From Thermogemmatispora carboxidivorans (lineage in GTDB: Bacteria > Chloroflexota > Ktedonobacteria > Ktedonobacterales > Ktedonobacteraceae), in assembly GCF_000702505.1 (NCBI RefSeq), contig NZ_JNIM01000001.1, positions 3,782,001-3,846,000 of the forward strand: a stretch of DNA of 64,000 bases, read 5' to 3'. How positions within the stretch are numbered: the first letter of the stretch is position 1; each line of letters opens with the position of its first letter. The translations under genes were made by a program, and so were the position numbers. Under the pieces are notes generated by a model that saw nothing but the letters and a program-made list of their open reading frames with translations, did no database searches and was not told the DNA's origin. This document shows positions 8,556 to 18,214 of the stretch, in pieces.

Positions 8556-9365
8556 CTAGAAGCGGTTCCGGCGCAGCAAGTCAATCACGACCGCGATCAA
8601 ACTATAGAGCGAGTCGCTCGCTCCGTAAAGACAGCGCTTTCTGGCCTTACCGCGGGGGTTCATCTTCCCTCCACTACCACTTTCTGGCGTGAGCCTTCCC
8701 TCAAAAGCCAGTGGATGAGGCTCATCCGCTACATCGTCGCTCCAGTGCAGCTCAGGAAAGGTGCGCACCGCCACCTCAGCCGTATAGTCTCCACAGGCGA
8801 TCAGCGTCGCCGGCGAGAGGACCCGAAAGCGCCATTCCTCCTCCACCCCCTCCAAGAGGAGGAGATCATCCAGCTTTTTGACGCTCTCAAAGGAGCCATC
8901 CAGGTTGAGACCGAGCGCCTCACGCGCCGCCTCGATGAGGACATTCATGTTGTGCACCGCGACGCTGCTATGCTCATCGTGAGAAAGGCGCGGATCACGC
9001 AGATCGACCCGCCGCTCCAGCTCCTCCTGGAGCATGCGATAGTCCGGGTCCAGCTCCCAGCTGAGAGGGAAGCGCAGCACCCAGCCCAGGGCCTCTGGGC
9101 TGAAACCCTCGGCCTGCAGCACCTCCACCTGAGCCGCCGTTAAGGCCTCTTCCCCTTGGAGAGCGACGCGCACCATGATTCCCTTGGGCAAACCACGCTG
9201 ATAGGGCAGCGCAGCCGTCACCACATACCACCGGGCCTCGTCGATTACCTGACTCAGCGCATTGGCAAAAGTCTCTCGATCGTCCTGCAGTGGTTCATAG
9301 TAAACGCGGTTCAGCACCCACTGCTCTGCCTCAGAAGAAATCAGCAAATGAGGGCCAAATGGCAT
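8556..9365 (-). CDS. Unknown cytoplasmic protein, 269 aa
   Basis: Preceded by an ideal AAAGGAGG site. The sequence begins PFGPHLLISSEAEQWVLNRVYYEPLQDDRETFANAL and is acidic and soluble, with no membrane segment except a short hydrophobic C-terminal stretch (SLYSLIAVVIDLL) followed by basic residues (RRNRF). I do not recognise a domain. It lies downstream of the spoVR operon on the same strand, but a strong hairpin terminator (9524-9570) separates them, so it is probably transcribed independently. It converges with the oxidoreductase gene. Confidence 0.65.
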   Translation of the reverse strand: MPFGPHLLISSEAEQWVLNRVYYEPLQDDRETFANALSQVIDEARWYVVTAALPYQRGLPKGIMVRVALQGEEALTAAQVEVLQAEGFSPEALGWVLRFPLSWELDPDYRMLQEELERRVDLRDPRLSHDEHSSVAVHNMNVLIEAAREALGLNLDGSFESVKKLDDLLLLEGVEEEWRFRVLSPATLIACGDYTAEVAVRTFPELHWSDDVADEPHPLAFEGRLTPESGSGGKMNPRGKARKRCLYGASDSLYSLIAVVIDLLRRNRF

Positions 9366-9523
9366 GGAATCCTCCTTTAGACGAAATCACCGATCCATGC
9401 CAGGAGAGGAGAGGAGAATCTATCAACGATATGCGAGACCCCTCAAGTGCCTGGAGGAGATGTAAGACAAGATACTATTGCGCGTAACAAGTATTATAGA
9501 CGAAGTTTCCCAAAAAGACAAGA

Positions 9524-9570
9524 GCGCGGCAGCGAGCTGAGCTGATCCTCAACACCTGCGGCTGCCGCGC
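9524..9570 (-). terminator. Terminator of the prkA-yeaH-spoVR operon
   Basis: Perfect 10-bp inverted repeat GCGCGGCAGC/GCTGCCGCGC (9524-9533 and 9561-9570) 43 bases after the spoVR stop. Read on the minus strand the stem is followed by TCTTGTCTTTTT, a T-rich tail consistent with a rho-independent terminator, although the loop of 27 bases is long. Confidence 0.7.
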
Positions 9571-9612
9571 CAGCCCGCTGGAGCAGGCCCGGAGAAGGCG
9601 AGCTACCAGAGT

Positions 9613-11076
9613 TTAGCGCTCAAGCGTCGTCTTACTACTGCGCTCCCCATCGTAGGAGAGCAGAATACGCTTGCCATCGTAGACCGTCTCCAGATGCACC
9701 GGGCGGCCCCAGAGCTGGTAGACATACTGCAAGGTCCTCTCAGCATAGACCAGGTCAAGATCCTGGCCCTCATGCAGATGACGCAAGTACAGCTCGCGGT
9801 TGCCCCGATAATCGCCGTCGTCGACCACAATATAGGGGAAGCCAAAGTTGGTCATGCTGGTCACGATGCCGTCGCGCACCTTCTCCCAGTTCTTTTCCAC
9901 AATCACCCACTCATCGCCCTCCTTTTTATACAGGTAGAGATCCAGCTCCTCGACCAGCTCCTTGGTCAGATAGTTGCGCAAAAAGGAGACATCGTTATCC
10001 AGCTCACGGACCTCAAAGATCTTCTGACGGCCCATCCCCGGCTTGCGTCCAAGGCGCTCCTGCTCCTCCCTGGTTGGATGATCCCAGCGACGTTCAATAT
10101 CCTCGAAAATCTTGTAGCCCAGGAAGTAGGGATTGAGCGAGGTGCGCGAAGGCGAAAGGACGCTGGCATGCATGCGCGCAAACTCCACCGTCTCGGCATC
10201 GGAGATCATGCCTCGGTCAGCCATCTCGCGCATGATGCGCGAATGCCATAGAGAGGCCCAGCCCTCGTTCATAACCTTCGTCTGCATCTGGGGCACAAAG
10301 TACAAGAACTCCTGACGCACAATCTCGATCACATCGCGCTGCCACGGCTCCAGAATAGGCGAATGACGGATCAAAAAGAGCAGAAGGTCCTTCTGGGGCT
10401 TGTCGGGGAACTTCGGAGGACGGCCCCGGCGGCGCTCGCGCTCCTCCTCGGCACGACGCTCCTTCGCCTCGCGATCCAGCGCCCAGAGGTCGTCGTACTC
10501 CGTCGAGGGCCGCGTGCGTGACTCCTCGCCCCGCCAGAGCTGCTCCCCTCCCTCCTCATCATCCTCGCCCTTCAAGAAGAGATGGTAGTCAACATGCTCC
10601 TGAACCGAGAGCACGGAGTCGAGAAAGTGCTCGACCTCCAGCTTGCCATGATCGAACTCATACTTGGCAATGCGCTCGGCATTGAGGCTGGCGCGTTCGA
10701 TCATACGGCGCGACGTATGCTGGAAGTAGACATTATTCTTAAAGAAATCGGTATGCCCGAAGACATGCGCCGCCACGAAGGTATTCTGGAGCAGATCATT
10801 CATCTCCATCAGGAAGGCGTAGCTCGGGTTCGTGTTGACCACCATCTCATAGATCTTGCTCAGCCCCAGATCATAGAGCATCTTCTGACGGTAATAAGCC
10901 TTTCCGTGAGTCCAGTGGCTGAAGCGGCCCGGCAGGCTGTAGGAAGCGAACTCATACATGATGGTCGCCGGGACCAGCTCGAAATGAGTCGGGAAAGGGT
11001 CCAGCCCGAACTCACGGGCAATCTCCCAGGCATAGCCGATGCGGTCACGCAGGCGCTCCAGATCGCTATCCGCCAT
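9613..11076 (-). CDS. spoVR: SpoVR family protein
   Basis: SpoVR/YcgB family member, 487 aa, close to the usual length. The family is needed for spore cortex formation in Bacillus and is induced in stationary phase in enterobacteria; its biochemical activity is not settled. Typical segments are visible: FELVPATIMYEFASYSLPGRFSHWTHGKAY, VNTNPSYAFLMEMNDLLQNTFVAAHVFGHTDFFKNN, NEGWASLWHSRIMREM and NPYFLGYKIFEDIERRWDHPT. The acidic-basic stretch around residues 170-230 is a variable linker. The start at 11076 (MADSD) is set by AAGGGAGAG eight bases upstream; an ATG six bases earlier is too close to that site. It follows yeaH by only 25 bases. Confidence 0.93.
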   Translation of the reverse strand: MADSDLERLRDRIGYAWEIAREFGLDPFPTHFELVPATIMYEFASYSLPGRFSHWTHGKAYYRQKMLYDLGLSKIYEMVVNTNPSYAFLMEMNDLLQNTFVAAHVFGHTDFFKNNVYFQHTSRRMIERASLNAERIAKYEFDHGKLEVEHFLDSVLSVQEHVDYHLFLKGEDDEEGGEQLWRGEESRTRPSTEYDDLWALDREAKERRAEEERERRRGRPPKFPDKPQKDLLLFLIRHSPILEPWQRDVIEIVRQEFLYFVPQMQTKVMNEGWASLWHSRIMREMADRGMISDAETVEFARMHASVLSPSRTSLNPYFLGYKIFEDIERRWDHPTREEQERLGRKPGMGRQKIFEVRELDNDVSFLRNYLTKELVEELDLYLYKKEGDEWVIVEKNWEKVRDGIVTSMTNFGFPYIVVDDGDYRGNRELYLRHLHEGQDLDLVYAERTLQYVYQLWGRPVHLETVYDGKRILLSYDGERSSKTTLER

Positions 11077-11101
11077 AGGCATCTCTCCCTTGCAGTTGCA
11101 C

Positions 11102-12250
11102 TTATCTGCCAGCAGGCACAGCATCGCCGCGGCGTGCGAAGAACTTGCGCAGCGCCGGATAGACTTCCTTCTTATCCGAGATCGTCACCGCCACAAACTT
11201 CTTGTCCGTGATGCGGCTATAGGCCGACATCAGCGTACTGGGAGAGCGATAGTGGCCCTCGCGGATCTCGCCGTAGCCGAAGATATTGCACAGCTCGATG
11301 AGCTGCTGCACCAATTGCACGCAGCGATCATTATCCCAGGGAAGGTTGTCGCCATCCGAGAAATGGAAAGGGTAGATATTCCAGTCGTGGGGATTGAAGC
11401 GCTCCTTGATGATTTGCAGCGCCAGCTCATAGGCCGACGAAACCTGGGTGCCGCCGCTCTCGCCCTTGTGGAAAAACTCCTCTTCTGTGACCTCCTTGGC
11501 CTCGGTGTGGTGACTGATAAAGACGATGTGCACGTTATTATACTTTGTGCGCAGGAAGCGAACCATCCAGAAGTAGAAGCTTCGGGCGATATACTTCTCA
11601 AACTCACCCATCGAGCCGGAGACATCCATCATGGCAATCACGACGGCGTTCGACTCGTAACGAATGGTTGGCTCCCAGACCTTGAAGCGCAGATCCTCGT
11701 TCTTGATGTCCTTAAAGCGCGGCTCGCCCTTGGCGGCATTGCGCTTCATATTCTCCAGAATGGTGCGCTTCTTATCGAGATTGGTCAGCGGGCCATGCTT
11801 GCGGATATCGGTAAAGCGGACCGCATCGGTCTGTAGCTCTTGCTGGCGCTTCTGCTCCAGGTTCGGGAGTTCCAGATCCTCGAAGATGAGTTCTGACAAC
11901 TCCTCCATGCTGATCTCGGCCTCATAGTAGTCATAGCCGGGATCTTTGCCGGCCTCGCCCTTCTTGCCGCGGCCCGCACGCGGCTCCTGAGCAATGACAT
12001 CGCCGACGCGGCTCTTGCCATCGCCCTGACCCGCATGAGACTGGCGCCCGGGATCATAGCGGAAGCGGTACTCCTCCAGCGAGCGGATCGGCACGCGGAC
12101 CGTCTTCTTGCCATCGGAGAGAATTATGCTCTCTTCGCTGACAATCTCCTGCAGATTCTTCTTAATAGCCTCGCGAATCTTCTCCTTGTGGCGCTCCTGG
12201 TCAATCTGCCCTTTGCGGTGCAGCGACCAATCGTGCTGCGAGACGGACAT
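11102..12250 (-). CDS. yeaH: YeaH/YhbH family protein (DUF444), von Willebrand-like
   Basis: DUF444 protein of 382 aa, the usual partner of PrkA and SpoVR. The N-terminal half is basic and helical (HRKGQIDQERHKEKIREAIKKNLQEIVSEESIILSDGKKTVRVPI). The C-terminal half looks like a von Willebrand A fold with a MIDAS-type DVSGSMGEF motif in VIAMMDVSGSMG, and then VHIVFISHHTEAKEV, GGTQVSSAYELAL and HFSDGDNLPWDN. Starts at 12250 after AAGGAG; open frame to 12424 is noise. Inference from family: acts with the PrkA kinase in a nutrient- or stress-response pathway. It is the middle gene of the operon. Confidence 0.92.
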   Translation of the reverse strand: MSVSQHDWSLHRKGQIDQERHKEKIREAIKKNLQEIVSEESIILSDGKKTVRVPIRSLEEYRFRYDPGRQSHAGQGDGKSRVGDVIAQEPRAGRGKKGEAGKDPGYDYYEAEISMEELSELIFEDLELPNLEQKRQQELQTDAVRFTDIRKHGPLTNLDKKRTILENMKRNAAKGEPRFKDIKNEDLRFKVWEPTIRYESNAVVIAMMDVSGSMGEFEKYIARSFYFWMVRFLRTKYNNVHIVFISHHTEAKEVTEEEFFHKGESGGTQVSSAYELALQIIKERFNPHDWNIYPFHFSDGDNLPWDNDRCVQLVQQLIELCNIFGYGEIREGHYRSPSTLMSAYSRITDKKFVAVTISDKKEVYPALRKFFARRGDAVPAGR

Positions 12251-12464
12251 AGCGTACACTCCTTCCTGGCTGGAAGCGGAAGCGAAAAGAGAACAGGGGA
12301 TGAACCACCGGCCCGGCAACGGGCAGGCTGCCAGGCCCTGCCCCCCCTGTCGGCCCGGCTCCTCACCTCCACACCCTGGCGGAGAATGGTGTGGCAGGCC
12401 ACGAGCACGCCAGGACCTGGGCACTTTGGCGGCGCGGCTGGTTCACCCCCTGGAAGACCGTTTC

Positions 12465-14360
<1,896 letters not shown>

Positions 14361-14467
14361 AGGTTACCCTTTCTTCTTCTGTCTGCTAGGCTGCCGGCCA
14401 GTTCTGCAGGCGGGACGCTTCGCCTCAGACCAGCGCCGGCGGGACGGGAAGAACGCTTACTGACTGT

Positions 14468-14480
14468 TACACCGGGTGTA
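14468..14480. promoter_or_regulatory. 13-bp palindrome upstream of prkA
   Basis: TACACC-G-GGTGTA is a perfect 6+1+6 palindrome 108 bases upstream of the prkA start codon. Its size and place fit a repressor or activator operator, but no matching regulator or second copy was seen. Confidence 0.35.
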
Positions 14481-14572
14481 CGCCTTTGCCGAGGTTCCTT
14501 TCCTTCTATGCCAGCTATGACTACAATGACTGCTGCTCCTTCCGGCGCGAAAAACAGGTAAACTATGATATC

Positions 14573-14625
14573 AAAGGGCTGGTTTTCTGCTCGATCTGCA
14601 TGCCAAGCTAGAGAACCAGCCCTTT
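14573..14625. repeat. Long inverted repeat between prkA and the histidine kinase
   Basis: Arms 14573-14588 and 14610-14625 (AAAGGGCTGGTTTTCT against the complement of AGAGAACCAGCCCTTT) pair over 16 positions with one mismatch and a 21-base loop. No T run follows in either direction. It could be a terminator for the histidine kinase transcript, 580 bases away, or a cruciform element. Confidence 0.5.
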
Positions 14626-15203
14626 CTACGTTGCAACATGCGATATGACTGTACTTGCTGCCTGCATCTTCTGCTCGCTCTCCTTCCGCATCTCCTCTCG
14701 CCTACCTTCAGTACCCTCTCGCGGCTCGCCAAGCTGCAGAGAAGATGGGCCACTGTGCGTCTGGCCCTCGGGCCGCGCGGAGCAAGTGCTTTCCCTGCTT
14801 TCTGTTCTCTCCCCTCCTTCTCCTCGCCCCTGCGCTCCCCCCGAGAGGTCCCACTTGTTCCCCCTGCAGGGGATACCGTGTCTGGTTGAATGCCATATGC
14901 TGCTTGATTCGACCGTGTTCCAGAGTAAACAGTAACGGTAATCGTAGCATACAGTACAGACCGGCCCCTGTCAAGTGGCGACCGCCGCTTTTCAACATCC
15001 CCCATCTGGGTCATCTTCTGGCTGCTCCCTCCGCCTCGCTGCTGACCAGTCTTCCCCACTCACCGTCGACTGGTCCACACCGGCTCTTTCTTTTGGCAGA
15101 GGGGGAAAGCGGCAAGGCGTTCTGAGCGAGATGGCGCAGGCGACAGCCGCAGAGGGCTGGCTGTCCGAGACTGCGTCGGACCTCTCTAAGAGAGCAGCGC
15201 TGG

Positions 15204-16646
15204 TTATCTTTCTCCGTCGTGCTCTTCACGGGAGAGGTCGCGCCTGACATCGCGTGGGGCTTCGATGAGAGGGATACTGAGGTCAAGCTGACAGCCTCCG
15301 CCGGCGGGCCGACAGAGACGAAGCTCGCCTCCTAGCTCGTGCACGCGCTCGAGCATGCCGATCAGGCCGTAATGGCCCGGCCCCGAACCGGCGTCCGTGA
15401 GCGGAGCGACAAGGCCGTCGCTGGCAACGAGAGCCTCGTCTCGGCTGAAGGCCGCGAGCTGGGCCTGCACCTCCTGCGGCAGACCAACGCCGTTGTCGGC
15501 AATGGTGAGCTGAAGCCGGCCAGCGTCTGTGCGCAACCGCAGCCAGACCTGTGTGGCCTGGGCATGCTTCTCGATGTTGGTGAGGGCCTCTTGAATGATT
15601 TTGAGCAGGGTCTCAATGATTTTAAACAGGGCCTCTTGCCGGTCACCAGGCAGATGCACCAACTCGGGGGGAAGGTCTAGCTCCAGGCTCCAGCCGCAGC
15701 GCGCCGCCCGGCGCTGGGCAATGGAGGTAATCGCTTGCCGCAGGGAGCCTTGCAGCAGCACAGGTGAGCGTAGATTCGCGATGGAGGCCCGTAGCCCGCT
15801 CATGGCCTCGCGCGTGACTTGCAGCGTCTCGACAATCTCCCGCTCGCAGCGCTCCGGGTCCCGACCGACAAGGCGACGCAGTACCTCTAGCTTGACGCTG
15901 ACCAGGGTCAGGGCATGACCAAGAGTATCATGCATTTCGCGCGCCAGGCGCGTGCGCTCGCGCAGGACGGCCAGCTCCTGTTCCTGAGCCGCCGAGAGCG
16001 CCAGACGCTGATGGGCCTCCTCCAGTTCACTATGGGCCTGGGCCAATTCCTGTAAAAGGCGCGCATTGCGTTCCTGCTCTCTGAAGAGGCGGGCAATGGT
16101 AAGGGCCGAGATAACCGCAGAGCTGAGCGAGAGAAGCAGTCCCCCCAGCACACCCAGATCATTCAGCTCCAGAGGCCAGTGGAAGACCCCGCTGAGCAGC
16201 AAAAAGGTCAGGAGCGAGCAGAGTAGCGGCCAGGCGAGGAAAGGCAGCTCAAAGATGGAGAAGCAGAGACCAAAGACAAGCCAGTAGTCCCAGGCCAGGC
16301 CACGGTCAATGCAGGCCAGCGCCAGACAGATGAGATAGCAGCAGGCCCAGAGGATCAGGGCATAGGGACGCGCTGGGGGCCAGCGACGCTCTCGCCGTAG
16401 CCACATACGCCCAAAGTGGAAACCCTGGACGAGGAGCAAGAGTAACGAGAGCAGGATAATGGTCACAGCCCGCCAGTCATGAAAGTAACTGGGAGAAGCG
16501 CTAAGTACTACATAGTCAGCGATGGTCAGGGCAACGATGTAAAAGAGGAGCCATTGCAGACCAAACAGACGCAGACGACGGTGAAATCGCTGCTCAGCTT
16601 CGCTGGCAGCCGCCATGTGCTCCTCGCTCTTCTTGACAGCGGTCAT
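15204..16646 (-). CDS. NarL-family sensor histidine kinase, orphan
   Basis: 480-aa membrane histidine kinase. The N-terminal 185 residues hold about six hydrophobic segments (for example LQWLLFYIVALTIADYVVL and AVTIILLSLLLLLVQGFHF). A coiled coil (190-230), a HisKA_3 dimerisation helix with the phospho-acceptor His239 in EMHDTLGHAL, and an HATPase with ADNGVGL (384-390) follow. Asn357 of the N box sits in IIQEALTNIEKHA, but just before it residues 338-344 (EALFKII) are repeated as ETLLKII (345-351), an in-frame 21-base duplication. No response regulator is adjacent. A second ATG at 16616 has GAGGAG close by, so the true start is uncertain. Confidence 0.9.
   Translation of the reverse strand: MTAVKKSEEHMAAASEAEQRFHRRLRLFGLQWLLFYIVALTIADYVVLSASPSYFHDWRAVTIILLSLLLLLVQGFHFGRMWLRRERRWPPARPYALILWACCYLICLALACIDRGLAWDYWLVFGLCFSIFELPFLAWPLLCSLLTFLLLSGVFHWPLELNDLGVLGGLLLSLSSAVISALTIARLFREQERNARLLQELAQAHSELEEAHQRLALSAAQEQELAVLRERTRLAREMHDTLGHALTLVSVKLEVLRRLVGRDPERCEREIVETLQVTREAMSGLRASIANLRSPVLLQGSLRQAITSIAQRRAARCGWSLELDLPPELVHLPGDRQEALFKIIETLLKIIQEALTNIEKHAQATQVWLRLRTDAGRLQLTIADNGVGLPQEVQAQLAAFSRDEALVASDGLVAPLTDAGSGPGHYGLIGMLERVHELGGELRLCRPAGGGCQLDLSIPLIEAPRDVRRDLSREEHDGER
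15594..15635. repeat. 21-bp tandem duplication inside the histidine kinase gene
   Basis: Two adjacent 21-base units, 15594-15614 and 15615-15635, differ at three positions. They encode the repeated heptapeptides EALFKII and ETLLKII directly before the N box of the ATPase domain, and the reading frame is kept. Confidence 0.85.
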
Positions 16647-16753
16647 GGCCTTCGGCTGCCCTCCTCTCTAGAGCCTGCTGAGGGTCACTATACGATGCGG
16701 CCGGAGCTTTGCCGCTCCACACGTTGCTGGTAGCAGTAGCGCAGCATGGAGCA

Positions 16754-16821
16754 GTCGACCCATCCGTCTTGACCAGGCTCCCGGATCGGATGGTCGCAGC
16801 GACGCGACGGGATGGGTCGAC
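16754..16821. repeat. Long inverted repeat after the SAM hydrolase gene
   Basis: Arms GTCGACCCATCCGTC (16754-16768) and GACGGGATGGGTCGAC (16806-16821) pair fully apart from a one-base bulge, and an inner GACCA/TGGTC (16771-16775, 16791-16795) can extend the fold. It lies 85 bases downstream of the SAM hydrolase stop on the minus strand and upstream of the histidine kinase, so it is probably a terminator without a T run. Confidence 0.5.
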
Positions 16822-16905
16822 CCGCGTTCTCTGTTCGCGTTGTCAGTCCCTGTCTACAGTGATCAGTATAGCCACTGGCTCTGACTGGCGCCAGTGCCGA
16901 AAGAA

Positions 16906-17778
16906 CTAGGCTTCCTCTATGACTAAAGTCACGGCTTCCCCTACGGAGACGCCCAGGGCGACAGCGGCGTTGCCGTTGCGAATGGCCACCCCTACATAGC
17001 CGGCACTGTCGCTGTAGACGAACGGCTCGCCTTCGCCCGCTGCTCCGGCAAAGAAGGGCTGCCGCCGTTCGATGGTCAGGTGACGCCCGGGTATGAGCAG
17101 GCGCACACGCGAGGCACTGAAGAGGTCGGGCACGAGGGTCAGGGGAATGCTCGTTACCAGGTTGCCGAAGTGGTCAATGTAGATGACGCTGGCCTCGATG
17201 CGCCCTCCCTCACGCCGCGGCTGGCCGAGATCGAGGCGCTGCAATGAGCCAGGATCAAGGACGGCACCGAAGTCCGAGAGCGGCACCCCACGCGCCAGAT
17301 GGGCCGCCGCCGGCGCAAAGATGTCTCGCCCGTGGAAGGTTGTGCTGACCGCCGGCAGACGATAGGCCGGGTTCTCTAAAGCCACCACCCGACGCAGCGG
17401 CTGCTCGGCCAGCACATAGCTGAAGAGACCATTGTCCGGCCCAACAAAGAACCACTCGCCAGCTTCCAGCGCAATGGCCCGCCGCTGGCTCCCAACTCCG
17501 GGGTCAACAACACAGAGAAAAATGCTACCCGCCGGGAAATAGCGATAGGCGGTTGAAAGCAACCAGGCCCCAGCCGCGACGTTCTGGGGCGCAATGTCAT
17601 GGCTGATATCTATGAACTGCGCCTGCGGCACAATGCCGGCAATGACCCCTTTCATGATCCCCACAAAGCCGTCGCGCAGGCCAAAGTCGGTCATGAGGGC
17701 AATGACAGGACTGGAGAGACGAACGGCCTTCTGCTCGTGAGCGCTGGCCGTTCGCGGCTGCTCTTCTTTTTGTACCAT
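16906..17778 (-). CDS. S-adenosylmethionine hydrolase (adenosine-forming), DUF62 family
   Basis: SAM hydroxide adenosyltransferase family (DUF62), which splits SAM with water into adenosine and methionine; fluorinase and chlorinase are relatives. The 290-aa protein has the characteristic IALMTDFGLRDGFVGIMKGVI (Asp31), PQAQFIDISHDIAPQNV, GSIFLCVVDPGVGSQRR, FVGPDNGLFSYVL, and TFHGRDIFAPAAAHLARG. The C-terminal beta domain has VIYIDHFGNLVTSI. There is no chlorinase-type insertion that I can recognise, so hydrolase is the best call. Moderate ribosome site (AGAGAGAAG). Its physiological role in bacteria is not well settled. Confidence 0.92.
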   Translation of the reverse strand: MVQKEEQPRTASAHEQKAVRLSSPVIALMTDFGLRDGFVGIMKGVIAGIVPQAQFIDISHDIAPQNVAAGAWLLSTAYRYFPAGSIFLCVVDPGVGSQRRAIALEAGEWFFVGPDNGLFSYVLAEQPLRRVVALENPAYRLPAVSTTFHGRDIFAPAAAHLARGVPLSDFGAVLDPGSLQRLDLGQPRREGGRIEASVIYIDHFGNLVTSIPLTLVPDLFSASRVRLLIPGRHLTIERRQPFFAGAAGEGEPFVYSDSAGYVGVAIRNGNAAVALGVSVGEAVTLVIEEA

Positions 17779-18214
17779 GATAGCTTCTCTCTTCGCTTCG
17801 TTTCAGCCAGCCTTGCAGGGAAGGCCAGGCCTTTTCTCCTTTCTGTGTAGTCGCTGGCAGGCACGCTGTCAAGAGGGATCAAGAGGGCAGGCCAGCGAAT
17901 CGCTCAATGGTACTGGCCAGCTACCCTTCTTTAGCCATTGTATGCTATACTAGCCACGATATAGAGCGGTCCTGAAAAGAATACAGGTAGAATAGAAGAA
18001 TAGTCCAGGCAATTTCAGTCTTTCTTGAGCCTGTTCTTTCTGCGCTACGAGCGGGTGGTCTGGGTATTCCCGGCCAAAACGCAGCTTTGCAGTGAAACAT
18101 TCCCTATTTGATTCATTTGCACACGATCATTACAGACAGTCGAAACTCGATGGAAAAGGAGGCGGCGCTTCTTCCCCACGTCTGCAGTCAGGGAGATGCG
18201 CTCTGCATGAGCCG
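17779..18214. other. Divergent intergenic region with a -10 candidate
   Basis: 436 bases between divergent genes. TGCTATACT at 17943-17951 is an extended -10 box for the rightward gene. The region up to 18214 is open in frame with the downstream gene from a GTG at 18092, but that extension lacks a ribosome site and does not look coded. Nothing else seen. Confidence 0.4.
17943..17951 (+). promoter_or_regulatory. Extended -10 promoter element
   Basis: TGCTATACT (TGn plus TATACT) upstream of the 781-aa gene. The same extended form recurs before several genes in the window. No convincing -35 is visible. Confidence 0.4.

Larger units (their letters stand above)
14361..15203. other. 843-base noncoding region upstream of prkA
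   Basis: No convincing gene: the open frames here are short, rich in Ser/Pro/Leu or Arg, and lack ribosome sites. The region contains the palindrome TACACC-G-GGTGTA at 14468-14480 and a long inverted repeat at 14573-14625. It should hold the prkA promoter (minus strand) and the 3' end of the histidine kinase transcript. Confidence 0.5.

Noticed and set aside
12251-12464. Possible gene between prkA and yeaH
   Set aside because: The open frames there are continuations of neighbouring frames without sites; left as intergenic.
14571-15059. Minus-strand frame of 162 aa in the prkA upstream region
   Set aside because: No ribosome site, composition rich in Arg, Ser and Gly, and no domain; it overlaps the long inverted repeat.
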